Assembly: GCF_902498805.1 (NCBI RefSeq)
Contig: NZ_LR701585.1
Coordinates: 106,552-170,551, forward strand
Direction: 5' to 3'
Origin: Imperialibacter sp. EC-SDR9
GTDB lineage: Bacteria > Bacteroidota > Bacteroidia > Cytophagales > Cyclobacteriaceae
Length of the DNA stretch: 64,000 nucleotides
A model generated the notes under the pieces. That model searched no databases. It was not told the origin of the DNA and saw only the letters and a list, made by a program, of their open reading frames with translations. Below, piece after piece: positions 16,653-26,262 of this stretch (the stretch's first letter is position 1; every line of letters begins with the position of its first letter). The position numbers and the translations under genes are program-made.

Positions 16653-19334
16653 TTACAATCCCTTAAGCGCCTCCTCCAAACTTTTTATCTTCCCTTCGGC
16701 ATCTGCCATCTTCTGCTTTTCCATAGCCACTACCTGCTCTGGCGCACCGGCCACAAAGCGCTCATTGCTTAGCTTTTTCATTACTGATGCCAGGAACCCT
16801 TTGGTATAGGCCAGTTCTTCTTCCATTTTCTTGCGCTCGGCTTCTACATCAATCTTCTCGCTCATAGGGATATAGAACTCGTCGCCTTTGATCACAAACT
16901 GCGTGGCGTTGTCCACTTTGTCAGAAGTGAAAGTCACGGAGCTTAGGTTGCCCAGCTTTTGCATGATGGGCATAAAGGATTCATAAATGTCCTTTCTACC
17001 GGTATTGATCAGTAAGTCAAAAGCTTCTTTAGGTGACAAGCCTTTCGAGTTTCTGGTATTCCTACACTGGCCCACGGCTTCAAATGCCCAGCTGGCTTGC
17101 TCCAGCAGTTCAGCGTCAAACAACTTTTTCTCCGGCCACTCAGCAACGATGATGCAGTCTTTGTCGCCTCTCTCCTTCATCGCATGCCAAAGCTCTTCTG
17201 TGAGGAAGGGCATGAACGGATGCAACACTTTCATCAAGTCTTCAAACAGCCTGATAGTAGCGTCGTAGGTCGCTCGGTCTATCGGCGCCTGGTAGGCCGG
17301 CTTGATCATTTCGAGGTACCAGCTACAGTAGTCGTCCCAAATGAGCTTGTACACAGTCATGAGCGCATCGCTCATGCGGAATTTTTCGAAATGGTCTTCC
17401 AGCTCAGCCAGCGACTGGTTAAACCGGCTCTCAAACCAGCGAATGGCCATTTCGTTGTCTTTGCCCGAAAGACTTTCATCTATTTCCCAGCCGCTTACCA
17501 GGCGGTAGGCGTTCCAAATCTTGTTGGAGAAGTTACGGCCTTGCTCTACCAGCTTCTCGTCAAACAGCAGGTCGTTGCCTGCCGGAGAGCTGAAAAGCAT
17601 GCCGGTGCGGACACCGTCGGCACCAAAGTCACGGATGAGATCCAATGGGTCTGGTGAGTTGCCCAGCGACTTCGACATCTTGCGACGCTGCTTGTCACGC
17701 ACAATACCGGTGAGGTAGACATCTTTAAACGGACGTTGATCAGTATACTCATAGCCTGCAATGATCATTCTGGCCACCCAGAAGAAAAGGATTTCCGGAG
17801 CGGTTACCAGCGTGTCGGTAGGGTAGAAGTAGCCAAGGTCTTTGGTTTTTGATAAGTCGATTTTGCCGGTTGCTTTATCGAAGCTTTCGTCGGCAAACCC
17901 ACCAAAAGTTTCCGTTGGCCAAAGCCAGCTCGACGCCCAGGTGTCCAGCACATCGGAGTCTTGCTTCAGGTCTTCTGCCTTCAGTGCAGCATTGCCACTT
18001 GCCTTTCTGGCCATTTCCAAAGCTTCTTCAATGGTTTCGGCTACTACAAAGTCGTTTTCGCCTTCGCCGTAGTAGTAAGCGGGAATGCGGTGACCCCACC
18101 AAAGCTGCCGACTGATACACCAGTCACGTACATTCTCCATCCAATACGCATAGGTATTCTTAAACTTGTTGGGGTGCAGCTTCACCTCATCGTCCATCAC
18201 CGCTTTGTAGGCTCGGGCAGAAATGTCTTTCATTTTGATGAACCACTGTAGCGAAAGCTTGGGTTCCACCACGGTGTTGGTTCTCTCAGAGCGACCTATT
18301 CTGGTAACGAACTCCTCTGACCCAACAAGGATGCCAGCAGCGTCGAGGTCTTTTACGACCATTTTACGCACGACAAAGCGGTCTCTCCCTACATAGGCAG
18401 GCACGCCGCACTTTTCGTTCAATGTGCCGTCGAGGTCGATGGTGTCGATTACCTGCAGGTTGTGGCGCTGTCCAATCTCGTAGTCATTGGGGTCGTGGGC
18501 AGGTGTTACTTTCAGGCAGCCGGTACCGAACTCCTTGTCAACGTAGTCGTCGGCAATGATTGGGATTTCACGGTTAATGAAAGGCACAAGGGCATGCTTG
18601 CCGATCAAATGCCTGTAACGTTCATCTGTTGGGTTAACAGCAATGGCAGTGTCACCCATGATGGTTTCCGGGCGCTGCGTGGCAATCACCACAAACTCGT
18701 CGGGGCTACCTTTGATGGCATATTTTACAGAGTAAAGCAGCGACTTCTCGCCATCTTCCTTATAAATAACTTCTTCGTTGGAAAGGGCAGTTTTGGCTTC
18801 GCAGTCCCAGTTGATCATGCGCAAGCCACGGTAGATATAGCCCTTTTTGTGCAGGTCAACGAATACCCGGATCACCGCCTTGTAGTAGTCGGGGTCCATG
18901 GTGAAAGCGGTGCGATCCCAGTCGCAGCTGGCACCCAGCTTTTTGAGCTGCTCCAGAATGATGCCGCCGTATTTCTCCTTCCACTCCCAGGCATATTTCA
19001 TGAACTCGTCCCGGCCGATCTCAGATTTTTTGATGCCTTTTTCACGTAGCATGGCTACCACCTTGGCTTCTGTGGCAATAGAAGCATGGTCGGTGCCAGG
19101 TACCCAGCAAGCCTCAAAGCCCTGCATTCTGGCCTTGCGGATGAGGATGTCCTGGATAGTATTGTTGAGCATATGGCCCATGTGTAATACGCCTGTGACG
19201 TTTGGTGGAGGGATGACGATGGTGTAAGGTTTCTTGTTCGGATTGGGTGTGGCTTTAAAAAAGCCTTGTTCCATCCAGTGCTTGTACCATTTATCCTCTA
19301 CCTGAGTTGGGTCGTATTTGGTAGCCAGTGCCAT
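16653..19334 (-). CDS. valS: Valine--tRNA ligase
   Basis: 893-aa class I aminoacyl-tRNA synthetase that charges tRNA-Val with valine. Signature HIGH motif PPNVTGVLHMGHMLNN near residues 40-55, WVPGTDHASIATEAKV (GTDHA) typical of ValRS, editing domain in the centre, KMSKS motif as RRKMSKSLGNSPDP, anticodon-binding domain, and a C-terminal coiled-coil tail (ERKKMEEELAYTKGFLAS). The ATG at 19334 gives the normal N-terminus MALATKYDPTQVEDKWYKHW; the long open frame upstream is not part of the protein. On the minus strand TACTTTTG at 19379-19372 fits a -7 box upstream. Confidence 0.97.
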   Translation of the reverse strand: MALATKYDPTQVEDKWYKHWMEQGFFKATPNPNKKPYTIVIPPPNVTGVLHMGHMLNNTIQDILIRKARMQGFEACWVPGTDHASIATEAKVVAMLREKGIKKSEIGRDEFMKYAWEWKEKYGGIILEQLKKLGASCDWDRTAFTMDPDYYKAVIRVFVDLHKKGYIYRGLRMINWDCEAKTALSNEEVIYKEDGEKSLLYSVKYAIKGSPDEFVVIATQRPETIMGDTAIAVNPTDERYRHLIGKHALVPFINREIPIIADDYVDKEFGTGCLKVTPAHDPNDYEIGQRHNLQVIDTIDLDGTLNEKCGVPAYVGRDRFVVRKMVVKDLDAAGILVGSEEFVTRIGRSERTNTVVEPKLSLQWFIKMKDISARAYKAVMDDEVKLHPNKFKNTYAYWMENVRDWCISRQLWWGHRIPAYYYGEGENDFVVAETIEEALEMARKASGNAALKAEDLKQDSDVLDTWASSWLWPTETFGGFADESFDKATGKIDLSKTKDLGYFYPTDTLVTAPEILFFWVARMIIAGYEYTDQRPFKDVYLTGIVRDKQRRKMSKSLGNSPDPLDLIRDFGADGVRTGMLFSSPAGNDLLFDEKLVEQGRNFSNKIWNAYRLVSGWEIDESLSGKDNEMAIRWFESRFNQSLAELEDHFEKFRMSDALMTVYKLIWDDYCSWYLEMIKPAYQAPIDRATYDATIRLFEDLMKVLHPFMPFLTEELWHAMKERGDKDCIIVAEWPEKKLFDAELLEQASWAFEAVGQCRNTRNSKGLSPKEAFDLLINTGRKDIYESFMPIMQKLGNLSSVTFTSDKVDNATQFVIKGDEFYIPMSEKIDVEAERKKMEEELAYTKGFLASVMKKLSNERFVAGAPEQVVAMEKQKMADAEGKIKSLEEALKGL

Positions 19335-19478
19335 AAAGTGTCTGTGTCTTCTTTTGTTGAAATTCGAGGGGCAAAAGTAATCAAAATCTGCATGAATGAG
19401 GGAGGAGCGTCCATGCTTTGTTAAACTTTCGTTGTTTACCGAAATTAGAGAATTCAACATACTTATATTGGATCGACA

Positions 19479-20228
19479 ATGATTAATAAAAAGACAGACT
19501 TGGTAATGATTCTCACAGCTACTTACCTGGCGGCTTCTGCTCAGGTGGATCGACAGCTGGAATTGGCGATGTGGGCAAACACCGTAGCAAGCCCGTCGGG
19601 CTACACGGAGAAGTTGTACGCAGATCAGGCTGTAGTCATTTACCCTGAGCATGAAGGCCTCCGTGAGGTATCGGTTGATGATATATCCGAATTTTATAAA
19701 GCAAAGCGATGGAAGAACGTCAAAACACCTTTTTCGCTCGGCATCACATCAGCCTCCCCTTGGGTGGATTATGAGGTGGTGGGCTTTCAGGCCGATGAAC
19801 AAGAGTATGTGCAGCTGATTATTTGGAACCAAAAGAGCGGCAAGCAGCTGAGGGAGCTCGAGGTGCTGGCCAAAGCCGATCCAAATGCGCCCGAAGCAGC
19901 AACACTCGATACAGCCAGGGCAGAATGGATCAGACTGTGCAACCTGCATGAACCAAAAAAGCTGGTGGAAGAGATGTATACTCCTGATGCCATGTATTAT
20001 AACCACAAGCCCATGGTAACCGGCACCGATGCAATCACGAAGGAGTACTGGTACATGAGCAATTCCAGCTATGAGCTCAGTCTAACGCCGCTGATTGTGC
20101 AAGTGGTGAGTGGCGACCTTGCTTTCGAAATTGGCCAATGCTCGGGCAGTTACAACGGGAAGTATGTGTTGGTGTGGACGAAAAGTCAGGAGAATGGCTG
20201 GCAGGTGGCGCTGGATTCCAATATTTGA
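19479..20228 (+). CDS. Tandem NTF2/SnoaL-like protein, probably secreted
   Basis: 249 aa. A short N-terminal hydrophobic stretch (VMILTATYLAASAQ) looks like a signal peptide with cleavage after ASA. Two similar cone-fold units follow: residues about 25-125 (weak) and about 130-249, the latter with RAEWIRLCNLHEPKKLVEEMYTPDAMYYN and GTDAITKEYW, typical of SnoaL/DUF4440 domains. Function unknown. The start is ATG 19479, divergent from valS with 144 bp between. It stands alone before the small-protein/nucleotidyltransferase pair. Confidence 0.75.
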   Translation: MINKKTDLVMILTATYLAASAQVDRQLELAMWANTVASPSGYTEKLYADQAVVIYPEHEGLREVSVDDISEFYKAKRWKNVKTPFSLGITSASPWVDYEVVGFQADEQEYVQLIIWNQKSGKQLRELEVLAKADPNAPEAATLDTARAEWIRLCNLHEPKKLVEEMYTPDAMYYNHKPMVTGTDAITKEYWYMSNSSYELSLTPLIVQVVSGDLAFEIGQCSGSYNGKYVLVWTKSQENGWQVALDSNI

Positions 20229-20269
20229 AGCAAAGCGATTATCTCTTACCTTAGACAAAAACTACTCAT

Positions 20270-20473
20270 ATGTATAAGCTTGACCGGACTGCATTTTCCG
20301 CAGGAAGTCATAAGGAACTTTCTGACAAGAACCGAGAGCATTGGAAGAGCCAGAGTATGGAAGAGAGGTTGCGAGCCGCCACATACCTTAATAGCGTTGC
20401 CTGGAACTACCCGCTCGACACACCCCCTAAAATGGACAGGAGTGTGTTTAGCATGAGGAAGCATAGGCAATAA
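20270..20473 (+). CDS. Small partner protein of a nucleotidyltransferase
   Basis: 67-aa charged protein: YKLDRTAFSAGSH, then a helix with REHWKSQSMEERLRAATYLNSVAWNY, and a conserved-looking end PPKMDRSVFSMRKH. It overlaps the next gene by one base (TAATG), which means translational coupling. Small proteins of this type recur next to DUF6036-like nucleotidyltransferases in Bacteroidota, so it is a candidate antitoxin; that role is inference. No known DNA-binding motif is visible. Confidence 0.7.
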   Translation: MYKLDRTAFSAGSHKELSDKNREHWKSQSMEERLRAATYLNSVAWNYPLDTPPKMDRSVFSMRKHRQ

Positions 20474-20928
20474 TGGGAAGCATTTTTAATGAAGATTTTA
20501 GAGACTTTATAAGTAGTCTTAATAGCCAGGGGGTAGAATATATTCTTATCGGCGGATACTCGGTGATACTGCATGGATACCCAAGAACGACTGGTGATCT
20601 GGATATATGGGTGAATCGAACAGAGGAAAACTACAGCAAGATTGAAAATTCCTTTAAGGAATTCGGAATGAGCGTCTTTGATATGACCAAAGAGAATTTT
20701 CTCTATAATCCTGAATACAACGTTTTCTCTTTTGGCAGGCCTCCGGTGAGTATTGATTTGTTAGTTGAAGTGAAAGGCCTTCATTTTGCCGAAGCGTTCA
20801 GTAAATCGTTTGTAAGAAAAGTAGATCAAATAGAAGTTAGAGTTATTCATATCGACGATTTAAAAGTGGCTAAGAAAGCAAGTAATCGCCCTAAAGATCA
20901 GGATGATCTTGATAATTTGGAGAGTTGA
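20473..20928 (+). CDS. Minimal nucleotidyltransferase (DUF6036/AbiEii-like)
   Basis: 151-aa single-domain protein of the polymerase-beta nucleotidyltransferase fold. The active-site motif GGYSVILHGYPRTTGDLDIW (about residues 26-45) has the GG and the DLD acidic pair, and VSIDLLVEV (about 94-102) gives the third carboxylate. Such proteins transfer nucleotides to tRNA or protein targets, often as toxins or antitoxins of small modules. Paired with the overlapping upstream small protein. Sequence is AT-richer than the neighbouring genes, compatible with a mobile module. Confidence 0.8.
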   Translation: MGSIFNEDFRDFISSLNSQGVEYILIGGYSVILHGYPRTTGDLDIWVNRTEENYSKIENSFKEFGMSVFDMTKENFLYNPEYNVFSFGRPPVSIDLLVEVKGLHFAEAFSKSFVRKVDQIEVRVIHIDDLKVAKKASNRPKDQDDLDNLES

Positions 20929-21069
20929 GCCGTTTAGAAGGATGCTTTTACTTTGTTCATAAAAATCTTTCAAACAAGAAATCCAATTGGAGGTTTCTTC
21001 ACGTAAGTAGCTGCATAATGTTTCTCTGAACATTAGTAACCTTAGAAAAAGTAACCCTTAAAAAGCAAA

Positions 21070-22191
21070 ATGGAATTAACTGCAACAGTACCTTCAACCT
21101 CTGGCGAAATTCAATGGAAGCAACTATGGAGCCTTGTAGCCCTTTATGCATCGGTTATTATCGGCTGGATTGCTTACTATAACTACCAGCCGATACTCCT
21201 TCATAAGTATAACTTCACAGACCTAACGCTCTTTCTTTTTATAGCCCAGGGTATCATCATGGTGGTGACACCGCCTATTGCCGGACTTTTGGGCGACAGG
21301 TTCAGGAAATCAAAGGGTAACAGACTTCCGATCATCAGTGCTGGCATTAGTGCCGCAGCCATGGTGTTTATGTCTGTAGCGTTTACGCTTATTATGGATC
21401 CGGGAGAAACTTTCAAGTGGATACTACCTATTCTTATAGTGTTTTGGCTGGCCTCCATGAGTATTTTCACAAGTCCCGCCATTTCAACCATTGACCTGTT
21501 TGCTCCTGCAAATAAATTGCCACGGGCGATGGCCATTATCACTATTGTGTATGGCGCACTGTATGCCCTTGAACCAGTAATCGTTGATCTGGTTGATTTT
21601 CTGGGTGCTCCCCTGACCTTCGTTGTTGGTGGTGTTATCACAGCAGGCTCAGGTTTGTTGATGAAAAAGAGCATGGGCAAAAGCCTCGACGGTATTGTGA
21701 CCGATATTAAGAAAGAGGATAAAAAGAAATCAGATTACACATACGCATTCATTGTGGGCCTTGCTTTTGGTATTTCTACCACCATTCTGTTCAATATGTT
21801 TCCTGGTTGGTTGGAGCCAAAAATTGGTCACGTCTTCGATATAAACAGCAGTGTGATCATCTCGGTCGTCCTCTTTCTGTCTGCTGTTTTCTCGCTGCCG
21901 ATCAGCCGAATTGTTGAAAAAAGGCCACTTTACATATCATTGCTTGTAAGCGTAGTTGCAATTTTCGCTATCATTTTCGCTATCTACTTTGTGGAAAACT
22001 CCTACCTGACACTTATTCTTCTGCTGCTCTTCTCGTTTTTCTACAGCATGGTGTCGGTTTGTGGCTTGCCACTTGCGCTTAGCGTAGTCAACGACAAGAA
22101 TAAAGTATTTGGCGTCGGAATCTTTTTCGCTGGATTCGAATTGCCCAACGGAATTCTCGAAGCGATATTGGTTGCTCAAGGGCTTTACTGA
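21070..22191 (+). CDS. MFS transporter
   Basis: 373-aa integral membrane protein with about 11 hydrophobic helices. The loop after helix 2 reads GLLGDRFRKSKGNRLP, a recognisable MFS motif A (GxxxDRxxxxxR), and the middle of the protein has a cytoplasmic loop rich in Lys (DIKKEDKKKSDY) dividing two halves. It is a little short for a 12-helix MFS protein. Substrate unknown; no neighbouring metabolic gene points to one, though fumarylacetoacetase follows. Confidence 0.75.
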   Translation: MELTATVPSTSGEIQWKQLWSLVALYASVIIGWIAYYNYQPILLHKYNFTDLTLFLFIAQGIIMVVTPPIAGLLGDRFRKSKGNRLPIISAGISAAAMVFMSVAFTLIMDPGETFKWILPILIVFWLASMSIFTSPAISTIDLFAPANKLPRAMAIITIVYGALYALEPVIVDLVDFLGAPLTFVVGGVITAGSGLLMKKSMGKSLDGIVTDIKKEDKKKSDYTYAFIVGLAFGISTTILFNMFPGWLEPKIGHVFDINSSVIISVVLFLSAVFSLPISRIVEKRPLYISLLVSVVAIFAIIFAIYFVENSYLTLILLLLFSFFYSMVSVCGLPLALSVVNDKNKVFGVGIFFAGFELPNGILEAILVAQGLY

Positions 22192-22249
22192 TTAAGATTC
22201 CTTGATCATTCTTTTAACTTTGCTGTAGTTGAAAGAACAAGACCCAAAG

Positions 22250-23524
22250 ATGATTATAACAGCAAACGATCCCTCATTAAAATCATGGGTAGAAGTCAGG
22301 CCGGGGTCTGACTTCCCCATTCAAAACCTTCCCTTCGGCATTTTTCAAACAGCAGACACCTTGCCCAGAGTGGGCGTAGCCATCGGTGACCACGTGCTTG
22401 ACCTCAAAATGCTCGCCCATGAAGGGTTTTTGGATGAGCTTCATATACCAGAGTCGGTGTTTGCTCAGCCATACCTGAATGAACTAATGGCCTACGGAAA
22501 GGAAAAGACAAGCGCCCTGCGAAACAGAATAGCCGAACTACTCAATATCGAAAATGAAGACCTCCAGGATGAGGAAGACCTGCGGCAAGATTTGCTTGTG
22601 CCAATGCAAGAGGCGAAAATGCTAATGCCGGTGCTGGTGCGGGACTACACCGACTTCTATTCCAGCAAAGAGCACGCTACCAATGTGGGTACCATGTTTC
22701 GGGATCCGGCCAATGCTTTGCTACCCAATTGGAAACACTTGCCGGTTGGCTATCATGGAAGAGCGTCGTCTATCATTGTCAGTGGGGATCCTGTTCGCAG
22801 ACCCAAGGGCCAAAGAAAAGATGGCGACAAAGACCAGCCGGTGTTTGGCCCGAGCGGTCGCCTCGACTTCGAATTAGAAATGGCATTCATCACCTGCCGG
22901 GAGAATCATTTGGGCGACAGCATATCCACCGCCGAGGCCGAGGACTACATCTTTGGCTTTGTGCTTTTCAATGATTGGTCGGCCAGGGATATGCAGGCCT
23001 GGGAGTATGTGCCGCTGGGGCCTTTCCTCGCCAAAAATTTTGCTTCTTCTGTGTCGCCGTGGGTGGTGACCCTCGATGCACTGGAGCCATTCAGAGTGGC
23101 GGGCCCAAAGCAGGAACCGGAAGTTTTGCCTTACCTGAAGGCCGAAGGACTCAACAACTTTGATATTAACCTCGAAGTGGGAATTCAGCCAAAGGGAAGT
23201 GCTGAGAAAGTCGTGTGCCGATCCAACTTTAGGCACATGTACTGGAACATCCGCCAGCAGCTGGCCCACCACACGATCAATGGTTGCAATATTGGGGTGG
23301 GAGATATGTATGCTTCCGGCACCATCAGCGGCCCAACGCCCGATAGTTACGGCTCTATGCTGGAGCTGGCCTGGAAAGGAACGAAGCCCATTCCAATGCC
23401 CGACGGCAGCACAAGAAGCTTTCTCCAGGACGGCGACACAGTTACCATGCGTGGTTTTGCAGAAAAAGATGGGGTAAGAATTGGTTTTGGTGAAGTAAAG
23501 GCGGAAATTTTACCAGCTACTTAA
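22250..23524 (+). CDS. fahA: Fumarylacetoacetase
   Basis: 424-aa enzyme for the last step of tyrosine catabolism: fumarylacetoacetate + water gives fumarate and acetoacetate. The N-terminal SH3-like domain (PGSDFPIQNLPFGIFQT) and the catalytic domain are both present. DYTDFYSSKEHATNVG contains the metal-binding Asp and catalytic His; FGPSGRLDFELEMAF and FNDWSARDMQAWEYVPLGPF carry further metal ligands. ATG 22250 is preferred over a TTG seven codons upstream. TAACTTTG at 22215-22222 fits a -7 box. The rest of the pathway is not in this window. Confidence 0.95.
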   Translation: MIITANDPSLKSWVEVRPGSDFPIQNLPFGIFQTADTLPRVGVAIGDHVLDLKMLAHEGFLDELHIPESVFAQPYLNELMAYGKEKTSALRNRIAELLNIENEDLQDEEDLRQDLLVPMQEAKMLMPVLVRDYTDFYSSKEHATNVGTMFRDPANALLPNWKHLPVGYHGRASSIIVSGDPVRRPKGQRKDGDKDQPVFGPSGRLDFELEMAFITCRENHLGDSISTAEAEDYIFGFVLFNDWSARDMQAWEYVPLGPFLAKNFASSVSPWVVTLDALEPFRVAGPKQEPEVLPYLKAEGLNNFDINLEVGIQPKGSAEKVVCRSNFRHMYWNIRQQLAHHTINGCNIGVGDMYASGTISGPTPDSYGSMLELAWKGTKPIPMPDGSTRSFLQDGDTVTMRGFAEKDGVRIGFGEVKAEILPAT

Positions 23525-23536
23525 ACACGCTATCCT

Positions 23537-24163
23537 ATGAAATCCATTCTTCTTACACTTATGCTTGCAGGTTTTTTTATGGTTAAGGCCCAACCAATCA
23601 AAGTGGCTTGTGTTGGCGACAGTATCACCGAAGGTCATGGCATTGCGGAGGAAGACAAACGATACCCGCAGGTACTTGGGCAGCTGCTTGGCAATGGCTA
23701 TGAGGTTAGGAATTATGGCATCAGTGGCAGAACGCTTTTGAAACAGGGCGACTTTCCCTATTGGAACGAACCGAAATACAAAGAGGTGTTGGCCTGGCAG
23801 CCTGATATCGTTGTCATCAAGCTGGGCACGAACGACAGCAAGCCACAAAACTGGAAATACAAGGGAGACTTTATTGACGAGTACCTGGAGTTTATCCAGT
23901 CGTTTGCTTCGTTGCCCAGCCAGCCAAAAGTCTACATTTGCCTGCCGGTGCCGGTTTACAAAGACGCTTTTGACATTACCGAGGAAGTGGTAAAAGGAGG
24001 CGTAATTCCCAGAGTGGAGCAAACGGCAAAAGAGGCCAAATTGAAAACGATTGACCTCTATAAGGCGCTGTCAAGTCACCCTGAAATGTTTCCCGATGGT
24101 GTGCATCCCAATGCCGCCGGAGCAAACTTAATAGCCGAAGCTGTTTACAAGAAAATCAAATAA
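23537..24163 (+). CDS. SGNH/GDSL hydrolase, exported
   Basis: 208-aa esterase-family protein with a signal peptide ending KAQ (about residue 19). The catalytic serine lies in VACVGDSITEGHG (Ser29), the Gly/Asn block in LGTNDSKP, and the Asp-His pair in FPDGVHPNAAG. Family members deacetylate sugars or act as lipases or lysophospholipases; similar Bacteroidota proteins are often sugar acetylesterases. It follows fahA by 12 bp and precedes the flavin reductase by 1 bp, so these three are probably one operon. Confidence 0.88.
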   Translation: MKSILLTLMLAGFFMVKAQPIKVACVGDSITEGHGIAEEDKRYPQVLGQLLGNGYEVRNYGISGRTLLKQGDFPYWNEPKYKEVLAWQPDIVVIKLGTNDSKPQNWKYKGDFIDEYLEFIQSFASLPSQPKVYICLPVPVYKDAFDITEEVVKGGVIPRVEQTAKEAKLKTIDLYKALSSHPEMFPDGVHPNAAGANLIAEAVYKKIK

Positions 24164-24164
24164 C

Positions 24165-25064
24165 ATGGATCAGCTAATCACCATTGACCCGAAGGATATA
24201 AGTGTGACGGCTTTGCATGGGCTCATGCAGGGAGTGGTAGCCCCGAGGCCTATAGCATTTGCCAGCACAGTTGATAAAGATGGAAAGGTCAATCTCAGCC
24301 CTTTCAGTTTTTTTAACATGTTCAGCTCCAACCCACCCATTCTTATTTTTTCTCCTTCAAGAAGGGTGCGTGACAACTCGACCAAGCATACACTGGACAA
24401 TGTACACGAACATGGCGAAGTGGTGATCAACATTGTGAACTATGCCATGGTGCAGCAAATGTCGTTGTCGAGCACGGAATATGAGAAAGGTGTCAATGAG
24501 TTTATCAAGGCTGGGTTTACGGAAGTTCCTTCAGAAAAAGTGAAACCGCCGAGGGTAGGGGAGTCGCCGGCAGCTTTTGAATGTAAGGTGAAGCAAATCA
24601 TTCCGCTCGGAGACCAGGGCGGTGCTGGCAATCTTGTGATTTGTGAGGTGTTGCTCATGCATTTCAAAAAGGAAATACTGGATGAGCAGGGGAGAGTGGA
24701 TACGGAAAAGGTGGATACAGTTGCCCGCATGGGAGGTAACTGGTATTGCAGAGCGCACGGGGAGGCTTTGTTTGAAGTGCCAAAACCGCTGGAGAAAAAG
24801 GGAATGGGCGTGGATCAGCTGCCAGAGCGCATCAGACTCAGCAGTGTGCTCACAGGCAATGACCTAGGTATGCTGGGTAATGTGGAGCACCTGCCCAGCG
24901 ATGCAGAGGTAAGAGAGTACCATAAGCACGAGAAAGTGCAACTGCTTGTAGAGGAATACGAAAACGATCCCACTGGTTTCGAAGAGGCGCTGCATCTTCT
25001 TGCCCAGCAATATCTGCATGATGGGTACGTGGAGATCGCCTGGAAGATTTTGTTGCAGATATAG
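24165..25064 (+). CDS. Flavin reductase family protein
   Basis: 299-aa FMN-binding split-barrel protein. N-terminal part carries VVAPRPIAFASTVDKDGKVNLSPFSFFNMFS in outline, the flavin-binding strand pair typical of the flavin_reduct family, and NIVNYAMVQQMSLSS. The C-terminal 60 residues are an extension with a helical end (LHLLAQQYLHDGYVEIAWKI). The last 73 bases are present a second time at 27171-27243, in a diverged version, on the other side of the AbiE-like genes. ATG at 24165 is only 1 bp after the previous stop. Confidence 0.88.
   Translation: MDQLITIDPKDISVTALHGLMQGVVAPRPIAFASTVDKDGKVNLSPFSFFNMFSSNPPILIFSPSRRVRDNSTKHTLDNVHEHGEVVINIVNYAMVQQMSLSSTEYEKGVNEFIKAGFTEVPSEKVKPPRVGESPAAFECKVKQIIPLGDQGGAGNLVICEVLLMHFKKEILDEQGRVDTEKVDTVARMGGNWYCRAHGEALFEVPKPLEKKGMGVDQLPERIRLSSVLTGNDLGMLGNVEHLPSDAEVREYHKHEKVQLLVEEYENDPTGFEEALHLLAQQYLHDGYVEIAWKILLQI
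24992..25064 (+). repeat. Left copy of 73-bp direct repeat (3' end of flavin reductase)
   Basis: The final 24 codons of the flavin reductase gene. They match 27171-27243 at 66 of 73 positions without gaps, in the same orientation. All seven differences are at third codon positions; six are silent and one changes the last Ile to Met. The two copies flank the AbiEi/AbiEii-like pair. Confidence 0.9.
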
Positions 25065-25152
25065 GAGCCTTTTGGTGACCCATCAGAACTTCTCAGACTT
25101 TTAGTGGAAACGCCTGGTTGATAGTTTTTCCCCTGCTGGTTCGATTGACTGA

Positions 25153-26262
25153 TTATAGTGCTTTTTCGGCTGTTAAAAGTTGTACCGCCTGGTACCAATA
25201 ATAGAATGCCGATTTATCTGGTTGTTTTTTCAGTCGCATCAAGAAGTTCCAATCTTGATCCTCTATGATTAAGTCTTTAATGTCTTGACCTTTATAATAG
25301 GTAATCGGTGAAAGATCATTCACAATGATTTTTGCTGTCAAGTAAGCAATTCGAGCAGATGCAGGTACCGCATCATCGATTCTAAAGGTACCAGCCATTA
25401 AAAAACCGGTACCAAAAGCGATGATTCCTTTTTGCAATTCTTTGAATTTTGCTTTTTCATCATCATTGCCACGATCTCTCTTTGCGAGGATCATGCAGGT
25501 ATCAATTGTGTCTCGCAAAACAATTTTCGGAGTGAGTTTAGTTTCAGGATTTCCTTTTTCCCGATAAGCGATTTCATGCTCGGCAAATTTCTGAAAACTA
25601 GCAGCCACTATTTCCATACTTTGTATATTCTCGAAGAGTTTACCCAAATCGAACAACTGCTTACATATTTCCATGGAGAACGGCTGGTTGTCTGCACCCT
25701 TGAAATAAGGGATTCCGATGGTATTTGGGGCAAATGCTGTCAATTTATCTCCTGTGATTGAATCAATGGTTGGCATGGTGACCATAGTCTCCATATCAGT
25801 TTCAATCCATTTGGTAATTACAGGTTTTTCGATCACTTCCGGATAGATTGAATCCTCGATGAGAACATCTAACAGAATGGTACCGGAACCTTGCCTGCCA
25901 GAATCAAATTTAAACTTGTAATGTGCTTTGGGTACTCTGGGCTTGTAGCTCCGATGTTCGTCCAGTTCAACATTAGTGAAATTGGAAGAATCAACAACCT
26001 TTTGCAAAATGCGCTCCAGTTCCTTTCGGTCAGTTTTGCTGATAATGTCGATATCAATAGAGAATCGGTTACCCTCTTCCAATAAAAGCACCAAACTGGT
26101 ACCACCCTTGAAAACGAAATTAAGTCCATTACTCTTCAAACGTTCTAGCAAATGCAAAGCATAAATCATCTTTTCCAAAATGATTTTGTCAATTCGTCTG
26201 TGGTTTTTTTGTTTCTTAAAGCCCTCTAGCCACTCATCTGTAAAGCAATGTTCCTTAATCAT
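25153..26262 (-). CDS. Nucleotidyl transferase AbiEii/AbiGii toxin family protein
   Basis: 369-aa putative toxin. The N-terminal nucleotidyltransferase domain has FVFKGGTSLVLL (about residues 49-60) and RFSIDIDII (about 66-74) with the two catalytic aspartates, and TILLDVLIED as the third strand; DKLTAFAP further on is typical of AbiEii. The C-terminal half is helical. AbiEii-type toxins transfer nucleotides onto tRNA and stop growth, used in phage abortive infection. The ATG overlaps the stop of the upstream antitoxin-like gene by 4 bp. AT-richer than surrounding core genes and bracketed by a duplicated gene end: acquired module. Confidence 0.88.
   Translation of the reverse strand: MIKEHCFTDEWLEGFKKQKNHRRIDKIILEKMIYALHLLERLKSNGLNFVFKGGTSLVLLLEEGNRFSIDIDIISKTDRKELERILQKVVDSSNFTNVELDEHRSYKPRVPKAHYKFKFDSGRQGSGTILLDVLIEDSIYPEVIEKPVITKWIETDMETMVTMPTIDSITGDKLTAFAPNTIGIPYFKGADNQPFSMEICKQLFDLGKLFENIQSMEIVAASFQKFAEHEIAYREKGNPETKLTPKIVLRDTIDTCMILAKRDRGNDDEKAKFKELQKGIIAFGTGFLMAGTFRIDDAVPASARIAYLTAKIIVNDLSPITYYKGQDIKDLIIEDQDWNFLMRLKKQPDKSAFYYWYQAVQLLTAEKAL

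Noticed and set aside
16653..19652. Longer valS frame starting 106 codons upstream
   Set aside because: The added segment is Cys/His/Arg-rich and unlike ValRS; the standard N-terminus starts at 19334.
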